Shown: positions 25,249-37,900 of the stretch, in pieces
Position numbering within the stretch: the stretch's first letter is position 1
Layout: every line of letters starts with the position of its first letter
Assembly (NCBI GenBank): GCA_019787685.1
Contig: JAHNUO010000001.1
Span: 2,914,001 to 2,978,000, forward strand
Direction: 5' to 3'
DNA from: Chiua virens
Taxonomy: Eukaryota > Basidiomycota > Agaricomycetes > Boletales > Boletaceae
DNA length: 64,000 nucleotides
Notes under the pieces: model-generated
Databases searched by the model: none
What the model was told of the DNA's origin: nothing
The model's input: the letters and a program-made list of their open reading frames with translations, nothing else
Position numbers and translations under genes: made by a program

Positions 25249-27141
25249 ATGTCCGCTCGAGAGCTTGTTCTCGACACCTCCAATGGCGGAGCAACTACCC
25301 TCTCATTCACCGAATCAACCTTGACCATACGTTCTGGATCACTCGATACCCACAAAAAGCGCTCCTTTCTTTTCCCCTCCTCCTCATGCCCTACCGCCTC
25401 TCCTTCTGAAATCCCCACCAACAATGTCATCGCAGCCACGCTATCTGGCTCGACCGTCGAAGTGTCGTACATGACACGAAACAACAAGCAGCGTCTCCAC
25501 ATGAAACAAGTCCGGGGTCGCGTGTTGGAGAGAGACACATCATTGGCGAAAGAATGGTGCAAATCCCTCACCCAGGTTTCATACAAAGGTTCGCGGGATA
25601 ACTCTTCTGGCCTGCTCCAACCATGCTTATATTCACATCGGCAAAGACGGTAATCCTTCGAAGGTGTTGAAAGTCCTCATCAATCCCTATGGTGGCCCCG
25701 TACGTCCGACGTGTTTCGTTCCTCTCGCTCGACTGACCCTGTGTAGGGGAAAGCTCGCCAGATCTTCGCCCAACAAGTAGAGCCGATACTACGAGCGGCT
25801 GGATGCACGCTCGACGTTACTCGTGGGTCCACTACACCATTTGCCCATAGCAACGCGTGTTGACACCTTTTAGTCACCACAAGGGCTGGGCATGCCATGG
25901 AGATCGTACAAAACATCGACCTAACTTATGACGCACTGGTCGTCGTCTCAGGGGATGGTCTCATTCACGAGGTCATGAATGGCCTTGCCAAACATGCGAC
26001 GCCCGAGAAGGCATTCTCTATCCCCATTGCCCCGATACCCGCTGGTTCTGGAAACGGTCTTTCATTAAACATTTTGGGTCTTCATGATGGACTGGATCCC
26101 TGTGCCGCCGCACTCAATGTTCTCAAAGGCACGTCATCGTCAACTTGGACACTGGATATCATGTCTGAATGTTCCTCAGGTCAGCCTATGAAAGTGGACC
26201 TGTTTTCCTTCACCCAGGGGAATCAGAAACGTGTATCATTCATGTCGCAGACTGTCGGTCTTATGGCAGACGTGGATATAGAGACCGAACATCTTAGATG
26301 GATGGGCGATCTCCGCTTCGTTTTGGGGTTCCTTCGTGGAGGTAAGCAGGTCATGTGCACTCGATGATCTCACTCAACTTGGTTTTCGTTAGTTGTGACG
26401 CGTAAGATTTGCAAGATGGAATTGTCGATGAAAGTGGTCGAACAGGACAAGTCGCAAATGGTGGATGATTTGTATGCTCGTCGGAAGAGTGCAGCGAAAG
26501 GTGTACCTCCTGCCTTGCCCGCGCTTGACATCACCCCAAGTGACGACAAGTTGGATAATGAGACGGACTGTTCGGGTAACTGGGTCAAGTTTGATAAACC
26601 CATCCTATACATGTTCGCAGGCAAGGGTCCATACGTCAGTCGGTGCGTCAATTGAGTTATCTCCGAGATTCCCCCTGACCTGATTCCGGCATGTTCTCAG
26701 GTCACTGATGCAGTTTCCTGTGTCCCATCCCGACGACGGGCTAATCGACGTTTCTATACAAGAAATCGTACGTGCCACCCTGAAAATTTTGTTCTGTTTT
26801 TCACAACGCGTTCCTAGGTTGGTAGGAAGTTCTTACTCGACGCGATGGAGGGCGCAGAGGCTGGTCGCTCGTACTGGTTCACCTCTGTGCGTATGTTGAC
26901 TATATTTGCAGAGCCGACGATACTTATACTATTACAGAACCGATATTTCAAGGTGTCGGCATACCGTGCCAAACCTCTCACGGCTGGCGGCGTGCTGATG
27001 GTTGACGGTGAAGCTTTTCCATTCGAGGAGTTCCAGATTGAAGTCCTACACCGTCTCGGCACGCTACTCAGCCCCTACCCATATTACGCACCAGAGTTCA
27101 AAGTGATGGACACCAAAGGTACCATTCGTGAAACTATATGA
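25249..27141 (+). CDS. Sphingoid long-chain-base kinase, copy 1
   Basis: Lipid kinase that phosphorylates sphingoid bases (LCB4/sphingosine-kinase family, DAGK catalytic fold). ATG 25249 gives MSARELVLDTSNGGATTLSF. The N-terminal PH-like part leads to KVLKVLINPYGGPGKARQIF, the nucleotide-binding entry. The catalytic core VVVSGDGLIHEVMNGLAKHA and the lipid/ATP motif PIPAGSGNGLSLN follow. Later blocks are MSQTVGLMADVDIETEHLRW, FPVSHPDDGLIDVSI and VDGEAFPFEEFQIEV (the DGE motif), and the protein ends TKGTIRETI at 27141. Introns near 25589-25646 (GTTCGC donor), 25699-25746 and others all join in phase, so this copy is intact. It is the undisrupted member of the pair and probably supplies the activity. 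Confidence 0.95.
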
Positions 27142-27699
27142 CCGCGACCGGCCGAGGGAAGACGCCGATCTCGTGGTCACTTATACTTTATAGCTGGACT
27201 AGTAGGAGTAATTTTGTCGTTATTGCTGTCATCGATATAAGCCGAGGTTGCTTTCGTGTACTCGAAATTGTACATTCGTTTGGTTGTCGTGTATGGTTAT
27301 TGCAAGCGCTGCAAGTTGAACGCCAAGGAACCAAAGTGATTTCAGGAGGAAGCATCGAACTTGGTCTGTGCATAAGTCCGAGTCTTTCTTCCCGTCACTT
27401 CGCGTTCCTGGCAACAACACTCGTTACGAAACACTGCTCCTGACACATCAGAGTTCAAATAGGTCACAACCTACTGGTACGACATTGGGAAACACGTCGC
27501 ACAAACACAATTCAGATGAACGACGGGAACTTGGTGAGGTATCAAACATATCGGACTACCGAGCAAACGATGAGTGGTTTTGTTTGTAATCGAGGAACAT
27601 AGTACCTATCTTGACCGGTCTCTAGGATGTGTTCATGGCAAGAATAGGAGAAATTCATTTCCGTGACAAGAGATGACGGACTTGGACGAGTCGTCGTAC
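27142..27699. other. Diverged downstream flank of kinase copy 1
   Basis: Patchily alignable with the flank of copy 2 at 31539-31969, for example the TTGGACTAGTA-like stretch near 27195. No gene of its own is seen. Confidence 0.5.
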
Positions 27700-27875
27700 A
27701 TCTTCTGTGAACGGCGTTGGGTAGTTGAAGCCTGTGTCTGTCAATGGCCGCCCTTGAAGCAGCATCACGAAATGTAAAAGTGAATCCGGGCGTTGTCGAG
27801 CTCGTCGCGATGTACGAGATTGAAACTGGCTCTTTTCAACCTATTCTGCTGTGCCTTCCTCTGTACATATATCGA
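27700..27875 (-). pseudogene. 3'-terminal fragment of the giant DUF3638-family gene
   Basis: On the minus strand the residues YVQRKAQQNRLKRA, FNLVHRDELDNARIHF parallel DIQRKAQEDRLERA and IFNLAHHNELDKVHPD in the giant gene at 32110-32220. Compared with that gene this scrap lacks about 50 bp around 27770. Similarity stops abruptly at about 27875, in the middle of coding sequence, so it is a stranded piece left by the segmental duplication and not a gene. An open frame continues to 28075 but its upstream part has no match in the giant gene. Confidence 0.85.
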
Positions 27876-29548
27876 AGAGAATGACCTGTTTGAATGAATT
27901 CTGTTTTGTGGTTTTGATATGGTGACCAGGTGTCTACCGTTTCTCTGCGACAGGGAGCGGGTGCAAGAAAGCGAGAGGAGGGAGCCGCGTTCGTGGACTG
28001 AGAGCGCTGCTAGGTGAAAGCGATTCGAGCGGTAAGAAGGAAGAGACGCGACACTTCGCTTACACTCGTGCACGAATGAAATCCTATGACCATAGAATCG
28101 ACAGCTGTGCCTACTAAAGGCCCCACGGAGCCACGGCGTTGCTCAAGCGCTCAATATCGGAGATTGAAGCCATGAATGGTGATTTCCGTCGTCTGCAACG
28201 AGCTGAAACGACATATGTATCATGTATTATGCGTTGTCCAATGAATTCGAGTCCCACAAACTCACCGACCTGAGTCAGCAAACGTTGAATGCTTATTCCT
28301 ATACTTTACGGCTTTATCTCTTTCCACCACGTGTAAGTTCCTTCGACGATATTCATGTTGGAATGAAAGACTGATTTTTCCAGTGAGAGCTTTTATTTGA
28401 ATTGCAACCGTCACGGCATTCCGCTAGTATGTTGACCACTGGATGAGACTACGCGACCAACAGGAGTTCACACGTCTGTCTGGCAGTGTCATCTCCTTCA
28501 TATTGGAAAGTAAACGATCATCAGATAAGACCAAAACGACCGGACCTAGTAAAATGTCCAGCTTATCACCGCTCCTGCCAGTGGGACATTGGTCCAGTCG
28601 CGACCCCGTGTATACTCCGAGTCGGTCAAACCGGTGAAGCTTTATGCAGCCATAATTGGTCGGATTGATTCTGTGTCCGAGCCTTTTATGCACCGTCGCG
28701 GGAGGCTTCAAGTGACGGCGAGTAAGTAATTCTACGTTCACAATGTGATGATCATGACAAACTTTGGGTACACTTACAAAGCAGTGGGCGCTGATGATAC
28801 AAGAACTAAGACTCGGAGCCCGTGCTCGCAGAGCTCTCAATAAATTACCGTAAGAACATATTCACAGGATTGATCTCAGGTTAGCGGGACTCAAGTCTTG
28901 CTTCCACTGGCATGGCTTAGATTCCTTTGCTCTACCGTTGATCGGGAAGCGTGGTTCTCCTCTTTGTTGTCGAAGAACGAGGAGCAGCACTAAACCGGAA
29001 TATATTCGTTCAATGTATAGATCTCAACCACTCCCTTGTTTCGGCGGAGATGGCATCGGGACACACAGATTTCGAACGGAAGTTTTGACGGTAAGCGTTC
29101 GCCAACCACAACTTCCACGTTTGTACACGGACTGAAACAGGGTGAGCTGGTTCCATAGCCGGCGACGCGGCACCTGTTTGATAGCTTGTTTCGATAAAGC
29201 ACAGTCGACGATAACGACTCCCCTCAAGACGGTGGTAAGCAGGCTTAATAAACTGAGACTCCAACAGCTAATTTTTCACCAGCGAATTGACGAACATACA
29301 AAAAACAAACATACAGTACAGAGATCTGCTAAGACTTCAGGAGCCGAGACAAACGTCGACATGCTTACCTGGGTCGTTCGGGAGTTGAGGTTCAAGATTG
29401 GTGCCGCTACACGCGCGCAGTGGCAGCTACAGACAAGCTCGGCGATATGCTACTGTACAGCTGTACATCGACCGTTTCTTTTCGAAACAAGGTACCCGTG
29501 CTGACCCATCACCATTGACAGCGGGGGCACAACGTGTTCCTGTATTGG
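27876..29548. other. 1.67-kb spacer of unknown origin between the duplicated segments
   Basis: This does not align with either neighbouring gene. On the plus strand there are exon-like islands: VKLYAAIIGRIDSVSEPFMH followed by a GTAAGT at about 28721, and QWALMIQELRLGARARRALN (about 28783-28848) between an AAG acceptor and a GTAAGA donor. They may be remains of a multi-exon gene. I do not recognise the family, see no continuous reading, and do not call a gene. No terminal repeats or transposase motifs are seen. Confidence 0.4.
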
Positions 29549-29625
29549 TATGTGGATATAGCCCATTCCTTTCTCTCCTAACCGACTAGACTCATACCCT
29601 CCGAGTCGCCCTTGACGCCTTCTCA

Positions 29626-31538
29626 ATGTCCGCTCGAGAGCTTGTTCTCGACACTTCCGATGGCGGAATCACTACCCTTTCATTCACCGAGTCGACCTTG
29701 ACTATACGTTCAGATCTCAGGTTGCACCGTCTTGTATCCTCAAAAAGCGCTCCTTTCCTCTTCTCTTCCTCCGCCAGTGTCTCTCCGGTCGAAATTCCTA
29801 CCAACAGTGTCATCGCAGCCACGCTGTCTGGCTCGACCATCGAAGTGTCGTACGTGACACGGAACAAAAAGCAGCGTCTCCACATGAAACACGTTCGGGG
29901 TAATGTGTTGAAGAGAGACGCATCACTTGCAAAACAATGGTGCAGTTCCCTTACCTGGATTGCATATAAAAGTTCGTAGAACAGTTGTTCCGGTCTGTCC
30001 CCATACCATGCTTATATTCTCATCGGCAAAGACGGTAATCCTCCGAAGGTGTTGAAAGTCCTCATCAATCCCTATAGTGGCCGCGTAAATCTGATGTGTT
30101 TCATTCATCTCGTTCGACTGACCCTGTGTAGGGGAAAGCTCGCCAGATCTTCGCTCAGGCAAGTAGAGCCGATACTACGAGCGGCTGGATGCACACTCGA
30201 CGTTACTCGTTGGTCCACTACACCATTGCCCATAACAACGCGTGTTGACACCTTTTAGTCACCACAAAGGCTGGGCATGCCATGGAAATCGCCCAGAACA
30301 TCGAACTGACTTTTGACGCATTGGTCGTCGTCTCAGGGGATGGTCTCATTCACGAGGTCATGAATGGCCTTGCCAAACACGCGACACCCAAGAAGGCATT
30401 CTCTATCCCTATTGCCCCGATACCTGCTGGTTCTGGAAACGGCCTTTCATTGAACATTTTGGGTCTTCATGATGGACTGGATCCCTGTGCAGCCGCACTC
30501 AATGTTCTCAAGGGCATGTCATCATCATTCTGGACACTGGATATCATGTCTGAATGTTTCTCAGGTCAGCCCATGAAAGTGGACCTTTTTTCCTTCACCC
30601 AGGGGAATCAAAAACGTGTGTCATTCATGTCACAGGCTGTTGGTCTTTCCGCGGACGTCGACATAGAGAGTGAACATCTTAGATGGATGGGTGATCTCCG
30701 CTTCGTCCTGGGATTCCTTTGTGGAGGTAAGAAAATCCTGTGCACTCGATGATCTCATCAAACTTGGTTTTCGTTAGTTGTGACGCGTAAGATTTGCAAG
30801 ATGGAATTGTCGATGAAAGTGGTCAAACAAGACAAGTCACAAATGGTAGATGATTTGTATGCTCGTCGGAAGAGTGCAGTGAGAGGTGTACCTCTTGCAT
30901 TGCCAATGCTTGACATCACCCCGAGTGACCACAAATTAGGTGATGAGATGGATTCTTCGGGTGATTGGGTCAAGTTTGATAAGCCCACCTTGTGCATGTT
31001 CGCTGGCAAGGGTCCATACGTCAATCGGTGCGACGACTGAGTCATCTCCTGGACACCTCCCTGATTTGTTCTGGTATACGTTTAGATCACTGATGCAGTT
31101 TCCTGTGTCCCACCCCGATGATGGGTTGATCGATGTTTCTATACATGAAGTCGTACGTTCCACCTTGAGGAGTTGTCAGTCCTTTGTTTTCATCACGTGT
31201 CCTAATAGGTCAGTAGGAAGTCCTTGCTTGACGCGATTGTAGGCGCCGAACTTGGCCGCTCATACTGGTTCACCTCTGTGCATATATTGACTATATTTTG
31301 GGAATCAGCCATACTTATACTGTTGTAGAACCGATATTTCAAGGTGTCGGCATATCGTGCCAAACCTCTCACGGATGGTGGTGTGCTTATGGTTGACGGT
31401 GAAGCCTTTCCATTCGAGGAGTTCCAGATCGAAGTCCTGCACCGTCTTGGGACGTTACTCAGCCCCTACCCATATTACGCCCCAGAGTTCAAGATGATGG
31501 ACACCAAGGGTACCATTCGTGAAACAAAACAACCGTAA
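29626..31538 (+). CDS. Sphingoid long-chain-base kinase, copy 2 (one frame break)
   Basis: Paralog of the gene at 25249-27141 with the same exon pattern. ATG 29626 gives MSARELVLDTSDGGITTLSF. It retains SGDGLIHEVMNGLAKHA, PAGSGNGLSLNILGLHDG, FPVSHPDDGLIDVSIHEV and VDGEAFPFEEFQIEV, and ends IRETKQP at 31538. It differs in that the glycine-rich entry reads NPYSGR instead of NPYGGP. In the exon that starts GKARQIFAQ there is one extra base at 30158-30159 relative to copy 1 (CAGGCAAGTA against CAACAAGTA), which shifts the frame between the nucleotide-binding entry and the catalytic SGDG motif. If real, this copy yields no active kinase; if it is a consensus error, both copies are functional. Confidence 0.88.
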
Positions 31539-31948
31539 CCGACCGCGAGAAGATGTCTATGTTGTGATCGCTCGTGATTAATAGTTGGACTAGTACAAGT
31601 AACATTGTCGTTATGGCTTTCATTGTATAAGCCGAAGTTGAGTTGCTTTCGTGCACGGTTGTTGCAGACGTTGCAAGTTTACTGGCAAGGAGAAAAATAG
31701 AGGTGTGAGGACTAGAAATCATGAATCTACATAAATCTTGGGACAGTAATCAGACTAAATGCTCAGAGTGACGTTACTATTATACAAAAGAGCCTATCGT
31801 CCCAGTCAAAGGGAGCATCATGCTAAACGGTCACGGTCACGGTATCAAAGGTGAGGTATCAAGTATTATATTGGGACTATCAAGAAAATGATGAATGTTT
31901 TGTTTGCAGTCATCAGTTCAAACTGCGGAACATACCTATCTTCTGCGG
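31539..31948. other. Convergent spacer, kinase copy 2 / giant gene
   Basis: Presumed 3' UTRs of both genes. No separate gene is seen. Confidence 0.5.
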
Positions 31949-34900
31949 TCACGGTCCCCGACCAGATCTCCTGCGAACGGTGTTGGGTTCTTGAAGTCTG
32001 CTTCTGACAATGATCTTCCTTGAAGAATTTTGCCCAATATGTGTCTCTGAGAAAGGTAAGCCCCTCCTCCGAATGGCAAGCAGCATCATCACGGAGGGTA
32101 GGAGTGAATCCGGATGCACCTTGTCGAGCTCGTTGTGATGTGCGAGGTTGAAAATATTATACCGACCGGCTCTTTCCAACCTATCCTCCTGTGCCTTCCT
32201 CTGTATATCGAGGAAATTGCATAGCCGAATGTACGCATCATAGTCTCTGAGATACAGTTGCCCGGCAAATATATTGAGTTGGTCGATTAGGTCCCATGGT
32301 GGTATCCAGTTGTCCGGGACAGGCGGGATGGAATAGAACATGAGGTCATCCGTGGGTTTCACGCGTTCGCTTGTGCGCGGCACATAGACATGGAGGTGGA
32401 CATGGTTACTGTCTTTGATATCCGGCATCAAGTGCTGGGCTTCGAACGGGCTCACAACAACGAGCACCCGGTCCCGACCTTTCCTTCCAGAGAGAACCCA
32501 CTGGACAGGGCGCAGGTATTGATCCGCCCTCCCGCCAGCTGGTATTTCTTTGATTGTCTCGCAGAAATCCGCGGTTGCCAAGATAAATGGGCTCCAGACA
32601 CCTTTCCCTGTGGAAGCTGCCGAACTCTTGTCGAGTGCTGTGAAAACGGGACGAAACGCGCTGGATGTACGAAGGATACCAGTCTTGACGAAATGTTTGA
32701 CATCTGAATGAAGGGAATGTTGGGCCGGTTCTGCCTCGGGGGGCAGCTCCACCTGTCTTTCGCGCTCGATCTCGCGGTTCACCTCCCTTTCTACTTGTTC
32801 GTCGAATTGTAGGCTGTGATTTAGTGACTTTGCAACTCCCAGGTATTCGCATTGTCGACCGATGTACTGCTCCAAGTCCGACAAGGCAGGCATTGGAGCG
32901 CCGGCTTCGCAAGGTGCATAGAGATCAGCAAGTGATTTGACGTCTGGTTGGAGCCATGCATCTGCTAGCTGGTCTGCCGTGAGTTCGTCATTGCAGTAAT
33001 GGGACCAAGCATCGTGTCGGCGTTGGTGACTCATGCCCTGTTGCGCCCAGTGGGCAGCCCGTTGCTCAATATCAGACCAGGTCTCGTGGATTGTCCATTT
33101 TAAGTATGTCAGCGCTTGTTATGCGGATATTCGGATCCTTTTTGTGAGTAGCTGAGCGGATGCTCAAATCAACTTCGAGAGGTGCAAAGAACATCACGGA
33201 ATGGCCACCGCCAAGCTTGCGCATCCGCATGCAACCTAGCACGAGCCAGTGGTGAGATAAATTGGCAAACCACGATGCCTGTCATACCTTGAACCAGACG
33301 ATCTTTTGTTACCTTGGGACCCAACGTAACGGCTGCCCGGAATCCATTAGGGAACTTAAGGTCGGTACCCCTCGTGTGAGCATCGTCCAGATAAATAACG
33401 CAACGGTCCAGTTTCTGGGACAACGGCGATGCCATCAGAGGTAGGATGGTATGATTCCTTGTCAGGACATTCAACTCATCAAACTCATCGAAATAGATTG
33501 CACCAGCGGTGTCAGAGCTACTGAGCTCTAGCCATTCCTCGGCCAATTCTCGATTGGACACATCGAGAATTTGTGCTCCAACATCCAGAAGGACACGGAT
33601 TTGGGGTGATTGGCCGACTACAGTTTTCAGGAATTCACGTGTCTTTTTCGACTTGGTATCTTCGTGAGCAACTAGCATGTAGAAATCGTTTTCAGGTTGT
33701 AGAAGATAACCAAGAACTCTTGCGTTGGTTCCCTGCTGATCCTCGATATCATGCTGTGTGACAGACTCGGGTAATAGGTATCGACTGTCGTTTGTGCCCG
33801 AAAACCCTGGAGGTCAGGTCAGCGAGTGGGCTAATTTGGCAGCGCAGGCCCAGGGAAACCTGAAGACTCAGACTCGCTCACCAGTCATCGGGTGTTCCTT
33901 CTTTTCTGCTAAATCCCAGCAAGAACCGGCAAGTTTCCAAGGAAATTCTTTCCCTTCCTTGGGAAACACAACTCGCGAGAGATAAAAATCTATCGCTGCC
34001 TGGTTACGAGAAAAAGTCGGAAATAGATACTTGTCCCATTGTTCCGACGACTCTAGGTTGAACTCCCCGAAAGTCTGAAAAGTGGATGGCACCGAGGCGG
34101 AACCACAATCTTTAGTCCAAAGTTTGTATTCTGCGGCCGGGTTATCCTCGTCCAGAAGTGTCTGGAATGAGAGTCTCAGCTGAGCCTCGCTGAGACCGGA
34201 GTAGTAGTAAGACAGGCATGTAAACAGGATGGTGATATCTGGGTGGCCGAACTGGGTGCGGGGTGCTGGAACGTCTTTAGCTCGATATGGGACAGCCAAT
34301 CCAGTGGTGTAGGGTCCCAAGGCCAAGGAACGCAGTAATCTACGCGCCACCTTCGTTCTGTGAGAACGAACAAGAGGATGTTGCATGCGAAGAGACCACG
34401 AAGGAGCAGTAACCCACCCCAAAGATGGCTTTGTCGAGACTGCTTGGCATACTCCATCACCTCCTCAGCTCTGTCGGGCTGGATTTTTTCAATTAAGAGA
34501 AAATCACGAATCGCATTCCGTTGCATCTTGCTAAGGTGTTGAAATTTGAAGGAAGCAAGATGCCCGGCCATCACGTCGTCCAGAAGCAGTGAAATCAAGC
34601 GTCGACCGGTGTCGGAGGTTGGCGAGATACGGAAGTACGGAAATGATCCAGGTTGGCTGAGTTTGTACTCTATAGAATCCGGAAGATTCTTTGACATGGA
34701 GGACGCATGCCTCTTCACTAGCTTCAGGATTTGCTGAGTAATTGTCCATCGGTCAGGGTATCCATCCATATGCTGCTGATGGCCGACAGTGTAAATTAAT
34801 TGGAACCGGGGATGGAAGGTTTCGTCGCTTTCGTCGACCATGTCTCGAGCATGACAGTGAAGCCATTTCTGAAGATTCAGATACTGAGATGCTCTTGAGG

Positions 34901-37900
34901 CGGTGTGAGCATTGTTTTGGAACGCGTCGGGGGTGCCCGTCGCTTCCTTGGGGGTTAAATAGCTACGCGAGTTACAAAGCCCTAGCAATAAATCAGCGAG
35001 ATAGCTGCCTTTCAACTATTTCAGTAGTCAGCTAATCAATGGACTCGTACATATGTTGCAATACAGCTTACGGATCTGAGCGACCTAAACGCTGCGCTAG
35101 GGTTATAGACCGATTGGGATTTCGATGGGAGGTCACCCACAAGCCTATATCCAGGTAGTTGCCTCTCCACGCTCGCCAACTTGAGTGACACGACGTCCTC
35201 AGGCTGGACTATTAAAACACCATGCTTATCCATGCATTGACAGAATTCATGGTACGGGTTGTACTCGTCGGGCTCGCTGCCTCGGTTGGAACCACGGGAA
35301 AAAAAAAGATTGTATAGTTGGCCTATTAGCGAAGCCGCCGAGACGATCGAGCAAGAGGTAAAACATCTGTTGCCTCAAAGCCTTTGGGATGACGACACGG
35401 GTGAGCTGATGGCCATTGGCGAGAGCGGCTGCCACGATCGGGATTATCACGGAAGATTTCCCTTCGCCCATGTTGACTTGCATTACGGTGCTCTCTCCTG
35501 ATTCTGGGGATATCATCTTCAGTGCGATGTTAACCTGTGATCGGCGAATGAGGAAGTCTCCTTGCAACTGACATTCATAAGGAGCGAATGAGTTCGTAGC
35601 AGCGTTCATAAAGTGGCCTAGGCGACACACCTGAATCAATAACCAATCAGGGAATTGTTCTGCAGTCCATCCATCGCATCCCTCATTTATTATCTCCTTT
35701 GAAAGCTCTTCTTCAAGACCCTTCAAAGCAAACCGGAGTAGTCTCCGGGAACGTTGGAGTTCCGATAGGAGTAATGCAAGCGACAGTAAGCACCCAGTCC
35801 AGCCTTTCGAGAGCTTAATTGGCGAGGTCGTCGCAAGACATCGCAAGAGGGTATCTACCGTGACTACCGGCCATTCGCCACTTCGATGAAGAGCCAGTTC
35901 AAATGGGTTGGCTGTTGGACTCAAACTCTCCTTGAGTATCTGTAAAGCATCCGTGCATTTGCATTTGCATCGCAGAAAGTGTCTCCTGAGTTCTTCGACG
36001 GAATAACTCTGTGTTCCGCGCATCATCTCATCTTCCTCGCGAACACGCCGTGCACTTGCGTGAAGCTGGGTGACATATTGTTCCCGAAACGGAATGTCGG
36101 TTTTGCTTGTCCGAAGAAAGGAATAAAGCCGAGCCAGTGCAGGACTGGGGCCACTGGCTGAAGACGAGCATCCGCCATCATGAGAATTGTATATCGACAA
36201 TTTCGTCAAATTTGGGAGCATCGGTGGTCGGCGGTTGGAAAACAGTCGATCTAATGTTACAGGCGACAAGGGTTCAAACACGTATTGCGAAGACGAAACT
36301 GGAGACGGTGCAGGCCCGGGTGGAGTGGAGTTGGAATGAGTCGTTTGAATGCCAGTGGTACATGATATAGCAGGTTCTCGTTGAAGGGTGCGTGTGAGAT
36401 TCTCCTTGAGCTCAAGGTTGCGATAACAACTCGAGAAAAGTGATTGCAGAGTCTGAGTCAATTTCCTACGTCCCAGATATCTGGCTCCAAGCCCAACGAT
36501 AGTAAAGTCGGGATAGAATCTGACGGCCAAGTCCTGCGCAAACACCGTACAGCAGCATCAACAATATCTCGGGTTTTCTCCTCGTCCCAACCCTGGTCCG
36601 CATTGCGCGAGACATGAATAAGATGTCGTAATACCTTGTCAGTGGGGATGTAACCATCCAAAAAATTGTAATCTGCGTAGGACGACGGATTTCCGCAAAG
36701 GTGTTGTTCGCCCTTCGCGAATGCTACAAGCATCGAGAGGAAAGCTGCCTGAGGATGCGATGAACAGTACGCCATGGTAGGAAGTGCAAATAGCAGCTGG
36801 AATGTAGGCCGAGTGCAATCATTACCTTCCCGAAGGACTTCACGAACCTTCATCGATAACACCTCTAGAAGTTTGGGATCCCATAGCGTTCCGCTGTATG
36901 GCGATGGTGGGTGAATGGTAACCCCACTCATGACGTCGTCCATATCTCCGTCCATTTCGATATAATGTTCATAATCGGTGTGTCGGCCGACCAATGGAAA
37001 ACTACCGATGCTACAACGCAAACGATGCTTCCAAGCTCCGTGTCTGAGATCGAGGGTATGCAGTCCTTGTGATTGAAATCTTCTGTCATAAAGTTTGGAA
37101 CTCTATATGCAGCTCGTCTTGCACCGCGCAACCAGTAAATAGCGTCAAGGTTTTGATTCAAAAGGTCCTTGTCGAACTGGGACGAGTCCAGTGACTCATT
37201 CAGATACTGGGCTTTCCGCATCGCGATGTTGATATGGGGGTACCGTGCGCTAACATCCGAGACTGGCATAGAGTATGGATAACCTTGAAGCCTCAGGAGT
37301 GACTGCGTCCCAGCGGACTGCAAGATGGACAATGCTTCGTGAATCCCCGTTCTGCCTGTCAATGGATCAGGTTTCCAATCGACGCTCGTCTTCGCGTGCA
37401 GGTAGGCAAGGAATGATTTGCTCATCAGGCTAGAATTTCCCGTCAAGCGGCCCAGATCGGTATCGACCGTGTACACTTGATATGTGATCCCTCCAGGCAG
37501 TAAATTGCCCTTCGGGGTGTTGCGACGTGCAAAAGCATCATACGGCACGAGAATATATCTGGGGTCAAGTCCGGCTTCGACCTCGTTTTTCGCCCGGAGA
37601 ACAAGACGATTCGTCAAACCGAACAGTGTCCCAATTGTGCATTGATCATGATCATAAACCATATTTTCGAAGTCAAGGGACTGCAGATGCCCATCCGAGT
37701 TGACGAAGAAAGACAGACCACGATACGGCAAAGCGACGGATACTAAATGCGTGGTTGCTAGCCCGTCAGAGGTCGATGTTGATGTGGTGACTACGAGATT
37801 TTCGGGGAGATCTAGACAATCCAAGAGGCTGGAAATCATTGTCCAGGTCCTGCTTTTCATATCCACGAGGAACTCGCAATCTTTGTGCATGTGATATTCT

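Larger units (their letters stand above)
25183..27875. repeat. Tandem segmental duplication, copy 1 (kinase gene plus 3' scrap of giant gene)
   Basis: This matches 29549-32213. It holds sphingoid-base kinase copy 1, a diverged downstream flank, and at 27700-27875 a shortened copy of the 3' end of the giant gene. Exons are nearly identical between the copies while spacers have drifted and carry indels. Confidence 0.88.
29549..32213. repeat. Tandem segmental duplication, copy 2 (kinase gene plus 3' end of giant gene)
   Basis: Counterpart of 25183-27875. Here the 3' end of the giant gene remains joined to the complete gene, which suggests that this side keeps the ancestral arrangement of kinase and giant gene. 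Confidence 0.85.

Noticed and set aside
27765..28075. Independent minus-strand gene at 27765-28075
   Set aside because: Its downstream third is a scrap of the giant gene and the upstream part has no recognisable feature.
27876..29548. Transposon or viral insertion between the duplicated kinases
   Set aside because: I found no terminal inverted or long direct repeats, target-site duplication, or transposase, integrase or polymerase motif.
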